Shown here one piece after another: positions 7,917 to 16,990 of a DNA stretch of 48,404 bases (position 1 is the first letter of the stretch; each line of letters opens with the position of its first letter). Location of the stretch: contig NZ_PJRP01000028.1 in the NCBI RefSeq assembly GCF_002858765.1, forward strand, positions 1-48,404, read 5' to 3'. The notes below the pieces were generated by a model that made no database searches, was not told the DNA's origin, and worked only from the letters and a program-made list of their open reading frames with translations. This DNA comes from Cupriavidus pauculus. GTDB taxonomy: Bacteria; Pseudomonadota; Gammaproteobacteria; Burkholderiales; Burkholderiaceae. The position numbers and the translations under genes are program-made.

Positions 7917-8411
7917 CTAGGCCAGCCACTCGCGCAACGCCTGCCACGCGATCAGCTTCTGCGCATAGGCCAGCGTATAGGCCGGGCTGCTGGATGGCAG
8001 TTTTACGATGGCGTGCCGGTCGCCATGCCCGGCCAGCGCCTTTTCGCCGATCTTTGCCGCCGTGCCGCCGTTGAAGGCAATCGCCCGCAACTCCGGCAAC
8101 GTGGCGATCAGGCCGATCAGGTCGTTGCCCTGGTGATCGCGGATGCTGCTGTCGAGGCTGCCCTCGCGGCGCGCCTCGGCCACGACATCCCACAGGCCCA
8201 CGCGGTGCTGGCGTAGCGTGGCCAGGCGGCTTTCATAGTCCAGCCCGACCAGATCCACGCCCAGCACGTCGGTCATCAGGTGCCAGAAGCGGTTCTGCTT
8301 GTGCGCGTAGTACTGCGCCTGGGCCAGCGAGACCTCGCCCGGCAGGCTGCCGAGCACCAGCACGCGGGTGTGCGGGTCGACGACCGGCGGGAAGCAGCGT
8401 TTGGTGGTCAT
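7917..8411 (-). CDS. DNA-deoxyinosine (hypoxanthine) glycosylase, UDG superfamily
   Basis: A 164-residue protein of the uracil-DNA-glycosylase fold, family 6 type. The N-terminal catalytic region reads LGSLPGEVSL followed by YYAHKQNRFW (about residues 20-43), where the Asn is the family-6 catalytic-site residue, and the C-terminal loop is PSSSPAYT. Family 6 enzymes remove hypoxanthine arising from adenine deamination. It could also be annotated as a G/T-mismatch-type glycosylase, but the GSLPG..S motif favours the deoxyinosine class. It lies downstream of htpG on the same strand behind a terminator. Confidence 0.8.
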   Translation of the reverse strand: MTTKRCFPPVVDPHTRVLVLGSLPGEVSLAQAQYYAHKQNRFWHLMTDVLGVDLVGLDYESRLATLRQHRVGLWDVVAEARREGSLDSSIRDHQGNDLIGLIATLPELRAIAFNGGTAAKIGEKALAGHGDRHAIVKLPSSSPAYTLAYAQKLIAWQALREWLA

Positions 8412-8458
8412 CGCGTCGAGTCGGAAGATCCCATGGATCGAGTCAGGCCAGAAATGAA

Positions 8459-8480
8459 CAAGGCGCCCGCAGGCGCCTTG
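8459..8480 (-). terminator. Hairpin terminator after htpG
   Basis: CAAGGCGCC (8459-8467) and GGCGCCTTG (8472-8480) form a perfect 9-bp stem with a 4-base loop, 18 bases past the htpG stop. The run after it on the minus strand is only moderately T-rich (TTCATTTCT). Confidence 0.65.
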
Positions 8481-8497
8481 CTTTCGTTACAACGACA

Positions 8498-10399
8498 TCA
8501 GGCCAGCAGGCGGTTCACCCGCTGCACATAGGCCGCCGGATCGTCGAGCATGCCGCCCTCGGCCAGCAGGGCCTGGTCGAACAGCACGCGCACGCGGTCG
8601 CTGAAGCCATCGCCCTCGGGCACGTCGCGCAGCTTCTTCACCAGCGCGTGCTCGGGGTTCAGTTCCAGGATCGGCTGCGCGTCGGGCGCCTTCTGGCCGG
8701 CCTGCTTCAGCAGGCGCTGCAGATAGCCGCTCATGTCGCCGTCATCGGACACCAGGCACGACGCCGAATCGGTCAGGCGCAGCGTCACGCGCACGTCCTT
8801 GGCGTGCCCTTCGAGCACGGTCTTCGCGCGCTCCACCACGTCCTTCCATTCGGTGGATGCCTTCTCCTGCTCGGCCTTCTCGGCTTCGTCGGCCAGCGCG
8901 CCCAGGTCCAGGTCGCCACGGGCCACGGACACCAGTTCCTTGCCGTCGAAGTCGTGCAGGTACGACAGCAGCCATTCGTCGACGCGGTCGGTCAGCAGCA
9001 CCACTTCGATGCCCTTCTTGCGGAACACCTCCAGGTGCGGGCTCGACTTGGCCGGCGCCCAGGCATCGGCCGTGACGTAGTAGATCTTGTCCTGGCCTTC
9101 CTTCATGCGGCCCACGCAGTCGGCCAGCGACACCGATTGCTCGGCCGTGTCGTTGTGGGTCGTGGCAAAGCGCAGGAGGCGGGCAATGCGCTCGGCGTTG
9201 GCCTGGTCCTCGCCCATGCCTTCCTTGAGCACCTGGCCGAACTGCTCCCAGAACGTCTTGTACTTGGCGCGGTCGGCTTCGTCCTCGCTGTCGGCCAGCG
9301 TTTCCAGCATCGACAGCACGCGCTTGCTGCAGCCTTCGCGGATGGCCTTCACGTCCCGGCTTTCCTGCAGCAGTTCGCGCGACACATTCAGCGGCAGGTC
9401 GGCCGAATCCACCACGCCCTTGACCCAGCGCAGGTACGACGGCAGCAGCTGGTCGGCGTCGTCCATGATGAACACGCGCTTCACGTACAGCTTCAGGCCG
9501 GCCTTGCGGTTGCGGTCCCACAGGTCGAACGGCGCGCGGGCCGGGATGTACAGCAGCTGCGTGTACTCGCTGCGGCCTTCCACGCGGTTGTGCGTCCAGG
9601 CCAGCGGGGCATCGTGATCGTGCGCAATGTGCTGGTAGAACGCCTGGTACTGCTCGTCGGTGATGTCGGACTTGTTGCGTGTCCACAGCGCGCTGGCCTG
9701 GTTCACGCTCTCCCACTCGCCCGTCAGCTTCTGCTGCTGCGCCTCGGCATCCCATTCTTCCTTGGGCATGCGGATCGGCAGCGAGATATGGTCCGAGTAC
9801 TTGCGGATGATGTGTTGCAGGCGATACGAGGACAGGAAATCGTCTTCGCCTTCGCGCAGGTGCAACGTGATCGTGGTGCCGCGCTCGGCGCGGTCGATCG
9901 CGTCAATCGTAAATTCGCCATCGCCGGTGCTTTCCCAACGCACGGCTTCGCTGCCAGCCAGGCCGGCGCGGCGCGTTTCCACGGTGACCTTGTCCGCGAC
10001 GATAAAGGCCGAGTAGAACCCCACGCCAAACTGGCCGATCAGCGCGGCGTCCTTCTGCTGGTCGCCGGACAGCTGCTGGAAGAACTCCTTGGTGCCAGAA
10101 CGGGCGATGGTGCCCAGGTTGCGGATCGCCTCGTCACGGCTCATGCCGATGCCGTTGTCGGTGATCTTCAGCGTGCGGGCGGCCGGGTCGGCTTCGATGC
10201 GGATCGCCAGGTCGGCGTCGTTTTCGAGCAGGGCCGGGTTCCCGATCGCCTCGAAGCGCAGCTTGTCGGTGGCGTCCGAAGCGTTCGATACCAGCTCGCG
10301 CAGGAAGATTTCCTTGTTGCTGTACAGCGAGTGGATCATCAGGTGCAGCAACTGCTTCACTTCCGCCTGGAAGCTCATCGTCTCGTGCGGTGCGGTCAT
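8498..10399 (-). CDS. htpG: Molecular chaperone HtpG (Hsp90)
   Basis: 633 residues, the usual length for bacterial Hsp90. The N-terminal GHKL ATPase domain shows NKEIFLRELVSNASDA, TDNGIGMSRDEAI and GQFGVGFYSAF; the middle domain has LPLNVSRELLQ, and the dimerisation domain is complete. It refolds client proteins in the cytoplasm using ATP. The ATG at 10399 is preceded by GAGGAG at a 4-base spacing, so it is preferred over the Met seven residues later. It stands alone, with hairpins on both sides. Confidence 0.97.
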   Translation of the reverse strand: MTAPHETMSFQAEVKQLLHLMIHSLYSNKEIFLRELVSNASDATDKLRFEAIGNPALLENDADLAIRIEADPAARTLKITDNGIGMSRDEAIRNLGTIARSGTKEFFQQLSGDQQKDAALIGQFGVGFYSAFIVADKVTVETRRAGLAGSEAVRWESTGDGEFTIDAIDRAERGTTITLHLREGEDDFLSSYRLQHIIRKYSDHISLPIRMPKEEWDAEAQQQKLTGEWESVNQASALWTRNKSDITDEQYQAFYQHIAHDHDAPLAWTHNRVEGRSEYTQLLYIPARAPFDLWDRNRKAGLKLYVKRVFIMDDADQLLPSYLRWVKGVVDSADLPLNVSRELLQESRDVKAIREGCSKRVLSMLETLADSEDEADRAKYKTFWEQFGQVLKEGMGEDQANAERIARLLRFATTHNDTAEQSVSLADCVGRMKEGQDKIYYVTADAWAPAKSSPHLEVFRKKGIEVVLLTDRVDEWLLSYLHDFDGKELVSVARGDLDLGALADEAEKAEQEKASTEWKDVVERAKTVLEGHAKDVRVTLRLTDSASCLVSDDGDMSGYLQRLLKQAGQKAPDAQPILELNPEHALVKKLRDVPEGDGFSDRVRVLFDQALLAEGGMLDDPAAYVQRVNRLLA

Positions 10400-10482
10400 G
10401 GTTCTCCTCTTGAATCGGATCTATGCGCAAGGTGCCCTGCCCCGTGCATCCGGAGCGGGTCGATGGCGCAGGAAATAGGGAC

Positions 10483-10511
10483 GGGACGGGGCATTTTCAA
10501 GGCCCCGTCCC
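10483..10511 (-). terminator. Strong GC hairpin downstream of the MocR gene
   Basis: GGGACGGGGC (10483-10492) and GCCCCGTCCC (10502-10511) form a perfect 10-bp stem with an ATTTTCAAG loop, 6 bases after the MocR stop and 84 bases before htpG starts. No long T-run follows, so it may be a processing or Rho-linked stem rather than a classical terminator. Confidence 0.55.
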
Positions 10512-10516
10512 CTGGC

Positions 10517-12073
10517 TTACGTGCCGGCGCCGGCCGGCAGGCCGGACAGGCGCTCCATCCGGCCTGCCAGAAAGCGCAGCATGCCCGGATCGGTGCTGCT
10601 GGCCACATTGAAGCGGGTCCAGGTGGACGGCATCTGCGACGGCGAAAACAGGCTGCCCGGCGCGAACAGATACCCTTCCTCGTGGCCGGCCGTAGCGATG
10701 ACGTTGGTATCCACGCCGGTATCGGCCCACAGGTACATGCCGGCCACCTGGCCTGGGAAGATGCGCAGGCCCAGCCGCTCCAGCTGCTCGCGCGTCTCGT
10801 CGCGGGCACGGTCCAGCCGCACCCGCACGCGCTCGGTGTGCTTGCGGTAGTGCCCCTCCGTCAGCACCTTGTAGACCACCCGTTCGTTGATTTCCGGCGT
10901 GGCCATGCCGGTCACCAGCTTGCTGTCGGTCAGCGTCACGGCCAGTTCCGGGCTGGCGGCGATAAAGCCCACGCGCAGGTTGGCGGCCAGCGTCTTGGAA
11001 AAACTGCCCAGGTAGATCACCCGCTTCAGTTGGTCCAGGCTGGCCAGCCGCGTGGCCGCATGGCCGGGCGGGCACAGGTCGCAATAGATGTCGTCCTCGA
11101 CAATCGTGAAACCGTACTGTTCGGCCAGTTGCAGCAGCCGGAACGCCCGGGCGGCCGACAGCGACGTGCCCGTGGGGTTGTGCAGCACCGAATTGACCAC
11201 CACCAGCTTGGGCCGATGCGCCTGCGCGATGCGCTCCAGCGCCTCCAGGTCGGGGCCATCGGCCGTGTAGGGCACGCCGATCACATTGGCGCCCTGCGTG
11301 GCAAAGCGGGCAAACATCACGAACCAGGCCGGGTCGCCCACCACCACGGTATCGCCCGGATGCAGAAACTGGCGCGCGATCAGGTCGAAGGCCTGGGTGA
11401 TGCCCGACGTCATCACGATCTGCTCCGGCGTGACGCCGATTTCCAGTTCTTCCAGCCGGGTACGCAGTTGCTGCCGCAGCGGCAGGAAGCCCATCGGGGT
11501 GCCGCTGGACAGAAAATGTCCGCCGGGTTGCCGCCCCAGGCTGCGCATGGCGCCCGACAGCAGTTCGCCATCGAGCCATTCGGTGGGCAGGAATCCCCAG
11601 CCCGGCGCCTTGTGGCTCTCGGCAGAGTGGAACATGCTGCGCAGCAGCCAAGTGACGTCGACATTGCGGATGGCCGGCGACGCCAGCGGTGCCGCCACCG
11701 ACGCATGCGGCAGGCGGTCGCGCACGTAGAACCCCGACCCGCGCCGCGATTCCAGGTAGCCCAGCGCCACCAGGCGCTCGTAGGCTTCCACCACCGTAAA
11801 GCGCGAGATGCCCTTTTCCGACGCCAGTTGGCGGATCGACGGCATCCGCATGCCCGCCCGGAACACCCGTTCGTCGATGCGCAGCCGCGCCCATTCGGTC
11901 AGCTGTTCCACCAGCGTCATCTGGGCGGAGGGAATCGGGTCCGGCAGCTGGGGATGACCGGCGGCCGGCATCACCAGCCGCAACGGGCGCGTGCCGCCGC
12001 TCGCAACGCCACCTGATGTGATCGTTGAGGCACTATCATTTTCGCCGTGGCGATTCTTCTGGTTGCCTTCCAT
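10517..12073 (-). CDS. MocR-family regulator (GntR-type HTH fused to PLP aminotransferase-like domain)
   Basis: 518 residues from the ATG at 12073, preceded by GGGAG at a 6-base spacing. The frame stays open far upstream, antisense to the next two genes, but that is not coding. Residues 52-118 are a GntR winged helix (MPSIRQLASEKGISRFTVVE, then GYLESRRGSGFYV). Residues about 150-510 are a fold-type I aminotransferase with VLHNPTGTS, EDDIYCDL and the PLP lysine in GSFSKTLAANLRVGF. MocR proteins sense amino-acid-like or PLP effectors and act on divergent genes. The seven-gene run starting 84 bp away is the obvious target. Confidence 0.92.
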   Translation of the reverse strand: MEGNQKNRHGENDSASTITSGGVASGGTRPLRLVMPAAGHPQLPDPIPSAQMTLVEQLTEWARLRIDERVFRAGMRMPSIRQLASEKGISRFTVVEAYERLVALGYLESRRGSGFYVRDRLPHASVAAPLASPAIRNVDVTWLLRSMFHSAESHKAPGWGFLPTEWLDGELLSGAMRSLGRQPGGHFLSSGTPMGFLPLRQQLRTRLEELEIGVTPEQIVMTSGITQAFDLIARQFLHPGDTVVVGDPAWFVMFARFATQGANVIGVPYTADGPDLEALERIAQAHRPKLVVVNSVLHNPTGTSLSAARAFRLLQLAEQYGFTIVEDDIYCDLCPPGHAATRLASLDQLKRVIYLGSFSKTLAANLRVGFIAASPELAVTLTDSKLVTGMATPEINERVVYKVLTEGHYRKHTERVRVRLDRARDETREQLERLGLRIFPGQVAGMYLWADTGVDTNVIATAGHEEGYLFAPGSLFSPSQMPSTWTRFNVASSTDPGMLRFLAGRMERLSGLPAGAGT

Positions 12074-12087
12074 GTGGCGCTCCCGCA

Positions 12088-12132
12088 ACTGTACTGAAGA
12101 CGATTTGCTGAACTGTATCGGTACTGTACCGA
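12088..12132. promoter_or_regulatory. Probable MocR operator: repeated ACTGTA plus a 15-bp palindrome
   Basis: In the 84-bp gap between the divergent MocR and VOC genes, ACTGTA occurs three times in direct orientation (12089, 12112, 12123). The last copy is embedded in the dyad TCGGTAC-T-GTACCGA (12118-12132). Direct repeats in a divergent promoter region are how characterised MocR regulators bind. Assignment of this protein to this site is inference. Confidence 0.6.
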
Positions 12133-12157
12133 CAAGCTTGACTACCATCAACCAACG

Positions 12158-12835
12158 ATGAAACTTGCCATTGACCACCTCGTGATTGCCGCCCCCGACC
12201 TGGAGTCGGGTGCCGAGCATGTCGCCAACCTGCTTGGCATCGCCCCGCAAGGCGGCGGCGCGCACCCGCGCATGGGCACGCACAACCGCGTGCTGGGGCT
12301 GTTTGGCGGGCTGTACCTCGAAGTGATCGCGATCGACCCGGCCGCCCCGGCGCCGGATCGTCCGCGCTGGTTCGGCCTGGACAGCGACCTGATGCAGCAA
12401 CGCCTGCGCGACGGCCCGTTCCTGGCGCACTGGGCGGCCCGCGTGGAGCGCCCCGCCGACCTGTCGCGCTGGCAGTCGCAGTACCCGGACCGCATCGCCC
12501 CGGCCATCCCGATGGATCGCGGCGCGCTGCACTGGCGCCTGACCGTGCCCGATGACGGCAGCCTGCCCACGTGGCATGGCGAGGCCGCCAGCGCCGGCGA
12601 GGGCCTGTTCCCGACGTTGATCCAGTGGGACGTGGCCAACCACCCCGGCATCAGCCTGCCGCGCCAGGACCTGGCGCTGCGCCGGCTGCGCGGCCAGCAC
12701 CCGCATGCGGAACTGCTGCGGCAGGGGCTGGCGTGGCTTGGCGCCGCGGACCTGATCGAGATCGACCAGACCGATGGGCCGCCGCTGCTGACGGCCGACA
12801 TCGACACCCCAGCGGGCATCAAGACCCTGCGCTGA
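12158..12835 (+). CDS. VOC-family glyoxalase-like protein
   Basis: 225 residues, beginning MKLAIDHLVIAAPDL, the usual first strand of a glyoxalase-like (VOC, PF13468-type) domain, with the metal-ligand candidate His at residue 7. GTHNRVLGLFGGLYLEVIAID (about residues 40-60) supplies a second paired-strand module with a Glu ligand. VOC proteins include dioxygenases, isomerases and resistance proteins, so the substrate cannot be named. It is the first gene of the run controlled from the MocR intergenic region. Confidence 0.75.
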   Translation: MKLAIDHLVIAAPDLESGAEHVANLLGIAPQGGGAHPRMGTHNRVLGLFGGLYLEVIAIDPAAPAPDRPRWFGLDSDLMQQRLRDGPFLAHWAARVERPADLSRWQSQYPDRIAPAIPMDRGALHWRLTVPDDGSLPTWHGEAASAGEGLFPTLIQWDVANHPGISLPRQDLALRRLRGQHPHAELLRQGLAWLGAADLIEIDQTDGPPLLTADIDTPAGIKTLR

Positions 12836-12874
12836 ACCACAAGACCCCACAAGACACACCCGAGGAGCCCCCCG

Positions 12875-13591
12875 ATGTCCGCCACCACCGCCAAGCGCTT
12901 CGACGACGACGCGTATCTCGATCACTGCCAGGCCACCGTGGTGGCGGTGAGCGACACGGGCATCGAACTGGACCAGACCGTCTGCTACGCACGCAGCGGC
13001 GGCCAGGCCGGCGACACCGGCACGCTGAATACCGCCGATGGCCGCGTGGTGGTGCTGGCCGACACGGTCTACGCCGATGACCGCACCCGCATCCTGCACG
13101 TGCCCGCCCCCGATGCGCCCGCGCTGGCCGTGGGCGACCGCGTCGAGGTCAGGATCGACTGGGCGCGCCGCCACCGGCTCATGCGCCTGCATACCTGCCT
13201 GCACCTGCTGGGGTCGCTGATTCCGGTGCCGGTCACCGGCTGCAGCATCTCGCCCGATTCGGCGCGCATCGACTTCGACCTGCCTGAATCCACGCTCGAC
13301 AAGGCCGTGCTGACCGATCAGCTCAACGCGCTGATCGACGCGAAGACGCCGGTCAATATCGACCGCATCACGCCCGAGCAACTGGCCGCCCAGCCCGACC
13401 TGGTCCGTACGATCGGCGCCGCGCCGCCGGCCGGCACGTCGACCATCCGCATCGTCGACATCCCCGGCGTGGACCGCCAGCCTTGCGGCGGCACGCATGT
13501 GGCAAACACCGGCGAGATTGGCGCGATGGTGGTGACCAAGATCGAGAAGAAGAGCCGCACCAACCGGCGCGTGGTCGTCAACTTCGCATGA
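12875..13591 (+). CDS. Alanyl-tRNA editing protein AlaX
   Basis: A 238-residue free-standing editing domain related to the AlaRS editing module. It shows YARSGGQAGDTG (residues 34-45, the Gly-rich strand), the zinc motif HTCLH (about residue 108) and the second pair in QPCGGTHVANTGEIG (Cys and His near residues 205-209). AlaX hydrolyses Ser- or Gly-tRNA(Ala) mischarged by AlaRS. Its place beside amino-acid exporters, RidA and an aminotransferase suggests protection when serine or a related amino acid is high. GAGGAG lies 7 bases before the ATG. The TGA overlaps the LysE start codon. Confidence 0.9.
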   Translation: MSATTAKRFDDDAYLDHCQATVVAVSDTGIELDQTVCYARSGGQAGDTGTLNTADGRVVVLADTVYADDRTRILHVPAPDAPALAVGDRVEVRIDWARRHRLMRLHTCLHLLGSLIPVPVTGCSISPDSARIDFDLPESTLDKAVLTDQLNALIDAKTPVNIDRITPEQLAAQPDLVRTIGAAPPAGTSTIRIVDIPGVDRQPCGGTHVANTGEIGAMVVTKIEKKSRTNRRVVVNFA

Positions 13592-14229
13592 CCGGCATGG
13601 AAACCTGGCTTACGGGCCTGTCGATGGCCCAGTTCCTGGCATTGGTCACGCTGCTGGCAGTGGGCGCCTTCACGCCCGGTCCGAACACCACCGTGGCGGC
13701 CGTGACCGGCGCCAACTTCGGCCTGCGCGCCACGCTGCCGCACTGCGTCGGCGTGTCGGTCGGCTTCGCCAGCATCATCGCGCTGTGCGCCACGGGCGTG
13801 GGCGCGCTGATCCTGGCCAGCCCGATGCTGGCAGCGGCCATCCGCGTGGTGGGCGTGCTGTACCTGCTCTGGCTGGCGCTGCGCATTGCCCGCAGCACGT
13901 CGCTGGCCGAAAAGAACGTGCTCAAGCCGATGAATGTCTGGCAATCGATCGCCATGCAATTCGCCAACATCAAGGCGTGGATGATGGCGCTGGCCGTGGC
14001 CGCGTCGTACATGGATAACGCGCCGTCGCTGGGCCAGCGCGTGCTGCTGGTCAGCACGCTGTTCGCGACCTTCGGCTTTTTCAGCAACGGCGCCTATGGC
14101 GTACTGGGCGCGTCGCTGCGCGAGTGGCTGATGCATGGCAACCGCGTGCGCTGGTTCAACGGTGTGATGGGGCTGGCGCTGGCGCTGACCGCCCTGTGGA
14201 TGGCCGTGGCCGCCGCACACCCCCAATGA
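13588..14229 (+). CDS. LysE/RhtB-family amino-acid exporter
   Basis: 213 residues from the ATG at 13588, which overlaps the AlaX stop as ATGA. About six membrane segments. The family motif appears as GAFTPGPNTTVAAVTGANFGLRAT-like sequence at residues 19-42, with the typical GPN near the first loop. LysE-type proteins export lysine, threonine, homoserine or similar amino acids. The exact substrate is not readable. Coupled translation with AlaX argues that both answer the same stress. Confidence 0.9.
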   Translation: MTGMETWLTGLSMAQFLALVTLLAVGAFTPGPNTTVAAVTGANFGLRATLPHCVGVSVGFASIIALCATGVGALILASPMLAAAIRVVGVLYLLWLALRIARSTSLAEKNVLKPMNVWQSIAMQFANIKAWMMALAVAASYMDNAPSLGQRVLLVSTLFATFGFFSNGAYGVLGASLREWLMHGNRVRWFNGVMGLALALTALWMAVAAAHPQ

Positions 14230-14245
14230 TGCGCCCCTGAACGTC

Positions 14246-15217
14246 ATGAGCCAGAACCCTTCCCCCCATTCCGGCGGCATGCTGCTGGGCTTTATCGGCG
14301 TGGCCATCTTCAGCCAGACGCTGCCGTTCACGCGCATGGCCGTGGCCGAGCTGGATGCCACGTTCGTGGCGCTGGCCAGGGCCGTGATCGCGGCCATGCT
14401 GGCGCTGGCCTTGCTGGCGGCCCGCGGCGCGCTGGTGCCGTCGAAGCGGCCGCGCGGTCGGCAGTGGCTGCGGCTGGCCGTGACCGCGCTGGGCGTGGTG
14501 GTCGGCTTTCCGGTGTTTTCGTCGCTGGCCATGCGCGAAGTGCCGGCCGGGCACGGTGCCATCGTCATCGGCCTGCTGCCGCTGGCCACGGCCGTGTTCG
14601 CAGCGTGGTTCGGCAACGAGCGCCCGTCGATCGGATTCTGGCTCTCGGCACTGGCCGGCAGCGCCCTGGTGGTCGGCTTTGCCCTGTGGCAGGGCGCGGG
14701 CGGCCTGCAGCATGCCGACTGGTTCCTGTTCCTGGCCGTGGTGCTGGGTGCCCTCGGCTATGCCGAAGGCGGCAAGCTGTCGCGCGAACTGGGCGGGCTG
14801 GAGACGATCTCGTGGGCGCTGGTGGTGTCGCTGCCGGTGCTGGCGCCGGTGGTGGCGTGGCTGACACTGGGGCATGCGGACGAAATTGCCGCCGCTTCCC
14901 CACGTGCGTGGGCCGGCATGGCCTATGTGTCGGTGTTCTCGATGTTCATCGGCTTCCTGTTCTGGTACGCCGGGCTCGCAAAAGGCGGCGTGGCCCGCGT
15001 AGGGCAGATACAATTGCTGCAGCCGTTCCTCACGCTGGCGGGCGGCGCCGTGATCCTGGCCGAGCCCCTCGATGCCGCCACCGTCGCTTTTGCAGTGGCG
15101 GTGATCGCCGTGGTGGCCCTTGGCCGACGCGCCGCCGTGCGCAACACCGCACCCGCCACGCCGCCGGCCCCCGTGGCCGGAGAAACGCCCCCAGTTTTTT
15201 CAGGACGCATTCACTGA
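14246..15217 (+). CDS. EamA/DMT-family metabolite exporter
   Basis: 323 residues with ten predicted membrane helices in two EamA repeats (about residues 10-145 and 155-300); the second starts near WFLFLAVVLGALGYAEGG. Such carriers export amino acids or related metabolites. It lies 16 bases after the LysE gene and 13 before the RidA gene, so it is part of the same transcription unit, giving the unit two different exporters. The last 30 residues are a Pro/Ala-rich hydrophilic tail. Confidence 0.88.
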   Translation: MSQNPSPHSGGMLLGFIGVAIFSQTLPFTRMAVAELDATFVALARAVIAAMLALALLAARGALVPSKRPRGRQWLRLAVTALGVVVGFPVFSSLAMREVPAGHGAIVIGLLPLATAVFAAWFGNERPSIGFWLSALAGSALVVGFALWQGAGGLQHADWFLFLAVVLGALGYAEGGKLSRELGGLETISWALVVSLPVLAPVVAWLTLGHADEIAAASPRAWAGMAYVSVFSMFIGFLFWYAGLAKGGVARVGQIQLLQPFLTLAGGAVILAEPLDAATVAFAVAVIAVVALGRRAAVRNTAPATPPAPVAGETPPVFSGRIH

Positions 15218-15230
15218 CAGGAGTCACCGC

Positions 15231-15683
15231 ATGTCCGTCTACGACACCCTTGCCAAACTCGGCGTGGAACTGCCCACCGCCGGCGCCCCGGCCGCTGCCT
15301 ATGTGATGGCTGCGACCACCGGCAACACCGTCTTCCTGTCGGGCCATATCGCCCGCCGCGACGGCAAGCCCTGGGCTGGCAAGCTCGGCAAGGATATCGA
15401 TACCGCCACCGGTCAGCAGGCCGCCCGCGCCATCGCCATCGACCTGCTGGCCACGCTGCACGGCCATATCGGCGACCTGAACCGCGTCAAGCGCATCGTC
15501 AAGGTGATGAGCCTGGTGAACTCCACCCAGGAATTCACCGAGCAGCACCTGGTGACCAACGGCTGCTCCGAATTCCTGGTTGAAATCTTCGGCGAGAAGG
15601 GCAAGCACGCCCGCAGCGCCTTCGGCGTGGCGCAGATTCCGCTGGGCGCCTGCGTCGAGATCGAGATGATCGTCGAGATCTGA
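15231..15683 (+). CDS. RidA (YjgF/UK114) family enamine/imine deaminase
   Basis: 150 residues from the ATG at 15231, with AGGAG 7 bases upstream. The fold signature is visible: TVFLSGHIARRDGKP (residues 36-50), then the C-terminal ARSAFGVAQIPLGACVEIE segment (about residues 126-144), in which the Arg is the conserved catalytic residue. RidA hydrolyses reactive 2-aminoacrylate and other enamines released by PLP enzymes acting on serine or threonine. This fits a neighbourhood with an aminotransferase and AlaX. Confidence 0.92.
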   Translation: MSVYDTLAKLGVELPTAGAPAAAYVMAATTGNTVFLSGHIARRDGKPWAGKLGKDIDTATGQQAARAIAIDLLATLHGHIGDLNRVKRIVKVMSLVNSTQEFTEQHLVTNGCSEFLVEIFGEKGKHARSAFGVAQIPLGACVEIEMIVEI

Positions 15684-15748
15684 AGCAGCCCCCTGCCTGA
15701 CGAGCCTTGCCAGCCTGACCTGACATATCAGACGTATTAGAGACATTA

Positions 15749-15768
15749 GCCGGGCCCGCGGGCCCGGC
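15749..15768. other. 20-bp perfect GC palindrome between RidA and aminotransferase genes
   Basis: GCCGGGCCCGCGGGCCCGGC is a perfect dyad 65 bases past the RidA stop and 30 bases before the aminotransferase ATG. No T-run follows. It may weaken read-through, or the aminotransferase may have its own promoter in the AT-richer stretch 15718-15748. Confidence 0.5.
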
Positions 15769-15797
15769 CCTGAATTACCCCCACCACGAGACCAATC

Positions 15798-16985
15798 ATG
15801 AAATGGGCCATCTCCCGCCGAGCACAGCAACTGACCAGCTCGGCCATCCGCGAAATCCTGAAAGTCACCGAGCGTCCGGAAGTCATTTCGTTCGCCGGCG
15901 GCCTGCCCTCCCCGGCGTCGTTCCCGGTAGCGGCCATGGAAGCGGCGGTGGCCCGTGTATTCGCCGATAACCCGCAAGGCGCCCTGCAGTACGCTGCCAC
16001 CGAAGGCTACCTGCCGCTGCGCGAGTTCGTGGCCAGGCGCTACAACGTGGGCGTCGAGCGCGTGCTGATCACCACCGGCTCGCAGCAGGCACTGGACCTG
16101 ATCGCCAAGATCATGATCGACCCGGGTAGCCCGGTGCTGGTGGAAACGCCTAGCTACCTGGGCGCGCTGCAGGCGTTCTCGCTGTTCGAGCCGGAATTCG
16201 TGTCGATTCCGTCCGACGAGAAGGGCCTGATCCCCGAGGCGCTGACGGCCGAACTGACCGCCAACGCGCGCTTCCTGTACGCGCTGCCGAACTTCCAGAA
16301 CCCCACGGGCCGCCGCCTGCCGCTGGAGCGCCGCCAGGCGCTGGTCAAGCGTGCGCAGGAACTGGGCGTCCTGCTGGTGGAAGACGATCCGTACGGCGAA
16401 CTGAGCTACACCGGCAACACGCTGCCGACGCTGCTGTCGATGAACCCGGACGGCGTGATCTACATGGGCTCGTTCTCGAAGATCCTGGCCCCCGGCATGC
16501 GCCTGGGCTTCGTGATCGCCCCGCCCGACCTGCATTTCAAGCTGTGCCAGGCCAAGCAGGCATCGGACCTGCACACGCCCACCTTCACGCAGCGCATCGC
16601 CTACGAGACGATCAAGGACGGCCTGCTGGAAACCCACATCCCGACCATCCGCGAGCTCTACGGCAAGCAGTGCGCCTACATGCTGGACGCCCTCAAGCGC
16701 CACATGCCGGCCGGCGTGACCTGGAACGCGCCCGAAGGCGGCATGTTCATCTGGGTGGAACTGCCGGAAGGCCTGAACAGCATGACCATCCTGGAAGAAG
16801 CCGTGCGCCGCAACGTGGCCTACGTGCCGGGCGCGCCGTTCTACGCCGGCAACCCGCGCATGAACACGCTGCGCCTGGCCTTCGTGACGGTTTCGCCGGA
16901 GCGCATCGAACAGGGTGTGTCGATCCTGGGCGAGCTGTTCCGCGAAGCCATCGCCAAGGCCGCCCCGCAACCGCGCGCAGCCTGA
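15798..16985 (+). CDS. PLP-dependent class I/II aminotransferase (2-aminoadipate/aromatic AT type)
   Basis: 395 residues of fold-type I. Visible motifs: SFAGGLPSPASFP (residues 31-43), TTGSQQALDLIAK (about 91-103), PNFQNPTGRRL (about 169-179), EDDPYGEL, and the Schiff-base lysine in GSFSKILAPGMRLGF (about 229-243). This is the KAT/LysN-like subfamily that resembles a MocR regulator without its DNA-binding domain. Substrates in the family include 2-aminoadipate, aromatic and branched-chain amino acids. It follows RidA, whose job is to clear reactive intermediates from such enzymes. Confidence 0.9.
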   Translation: MKWAISRRAQQLTSSAIREILKVTERPEVISFAGGLPSPASFPVAAMEAAVARVFADNPQGALQYAATEGYLPLREFVARRYNVGVERVLITTGSQQALDLIAKIMIDPGSPVLVETPSYLGALQAFSLFEPEFVSIPSDEKGLIPEALTAELTANARFLYALPNFQNPTGRRLPLERRQALVKRAQELGVLLVEDDPYGELSYTGNTLPTLLSMNPDGVIYMGSFSKILAPGMRLGFVIAPPDLHFKLCQAKQASDLHTPTFTQRIAYETIKDGLLETHIPTIRELYGKQCAYMLDALKRHMPAGVTWNAPEGGMFIWVELPEGLNSMTILEEAVRRNVAYVPGAPFYAGNPRMNTLRLAFVTVSPERIEQGVSILGELFREAIAKAAPQPRAA

Positions 16986-16990
16986 GGACG

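Noticed and set aside
8648..12016. A 1122-codon open frame on the plus strand
   Set aside because: It lies exactly antisense to htpG and the MocR gene; the translation is a His/Gln/Arg/Gly-rich shadow typical of high-GC antisense frames.
12074..13498. N-terminal extension of the MocR gene to about 993 residues
   Set aside because: The extra part is antisense to the VOC and AlaX genes and passes through the divergent promoter region; the ATG at 12073 has a good SD.
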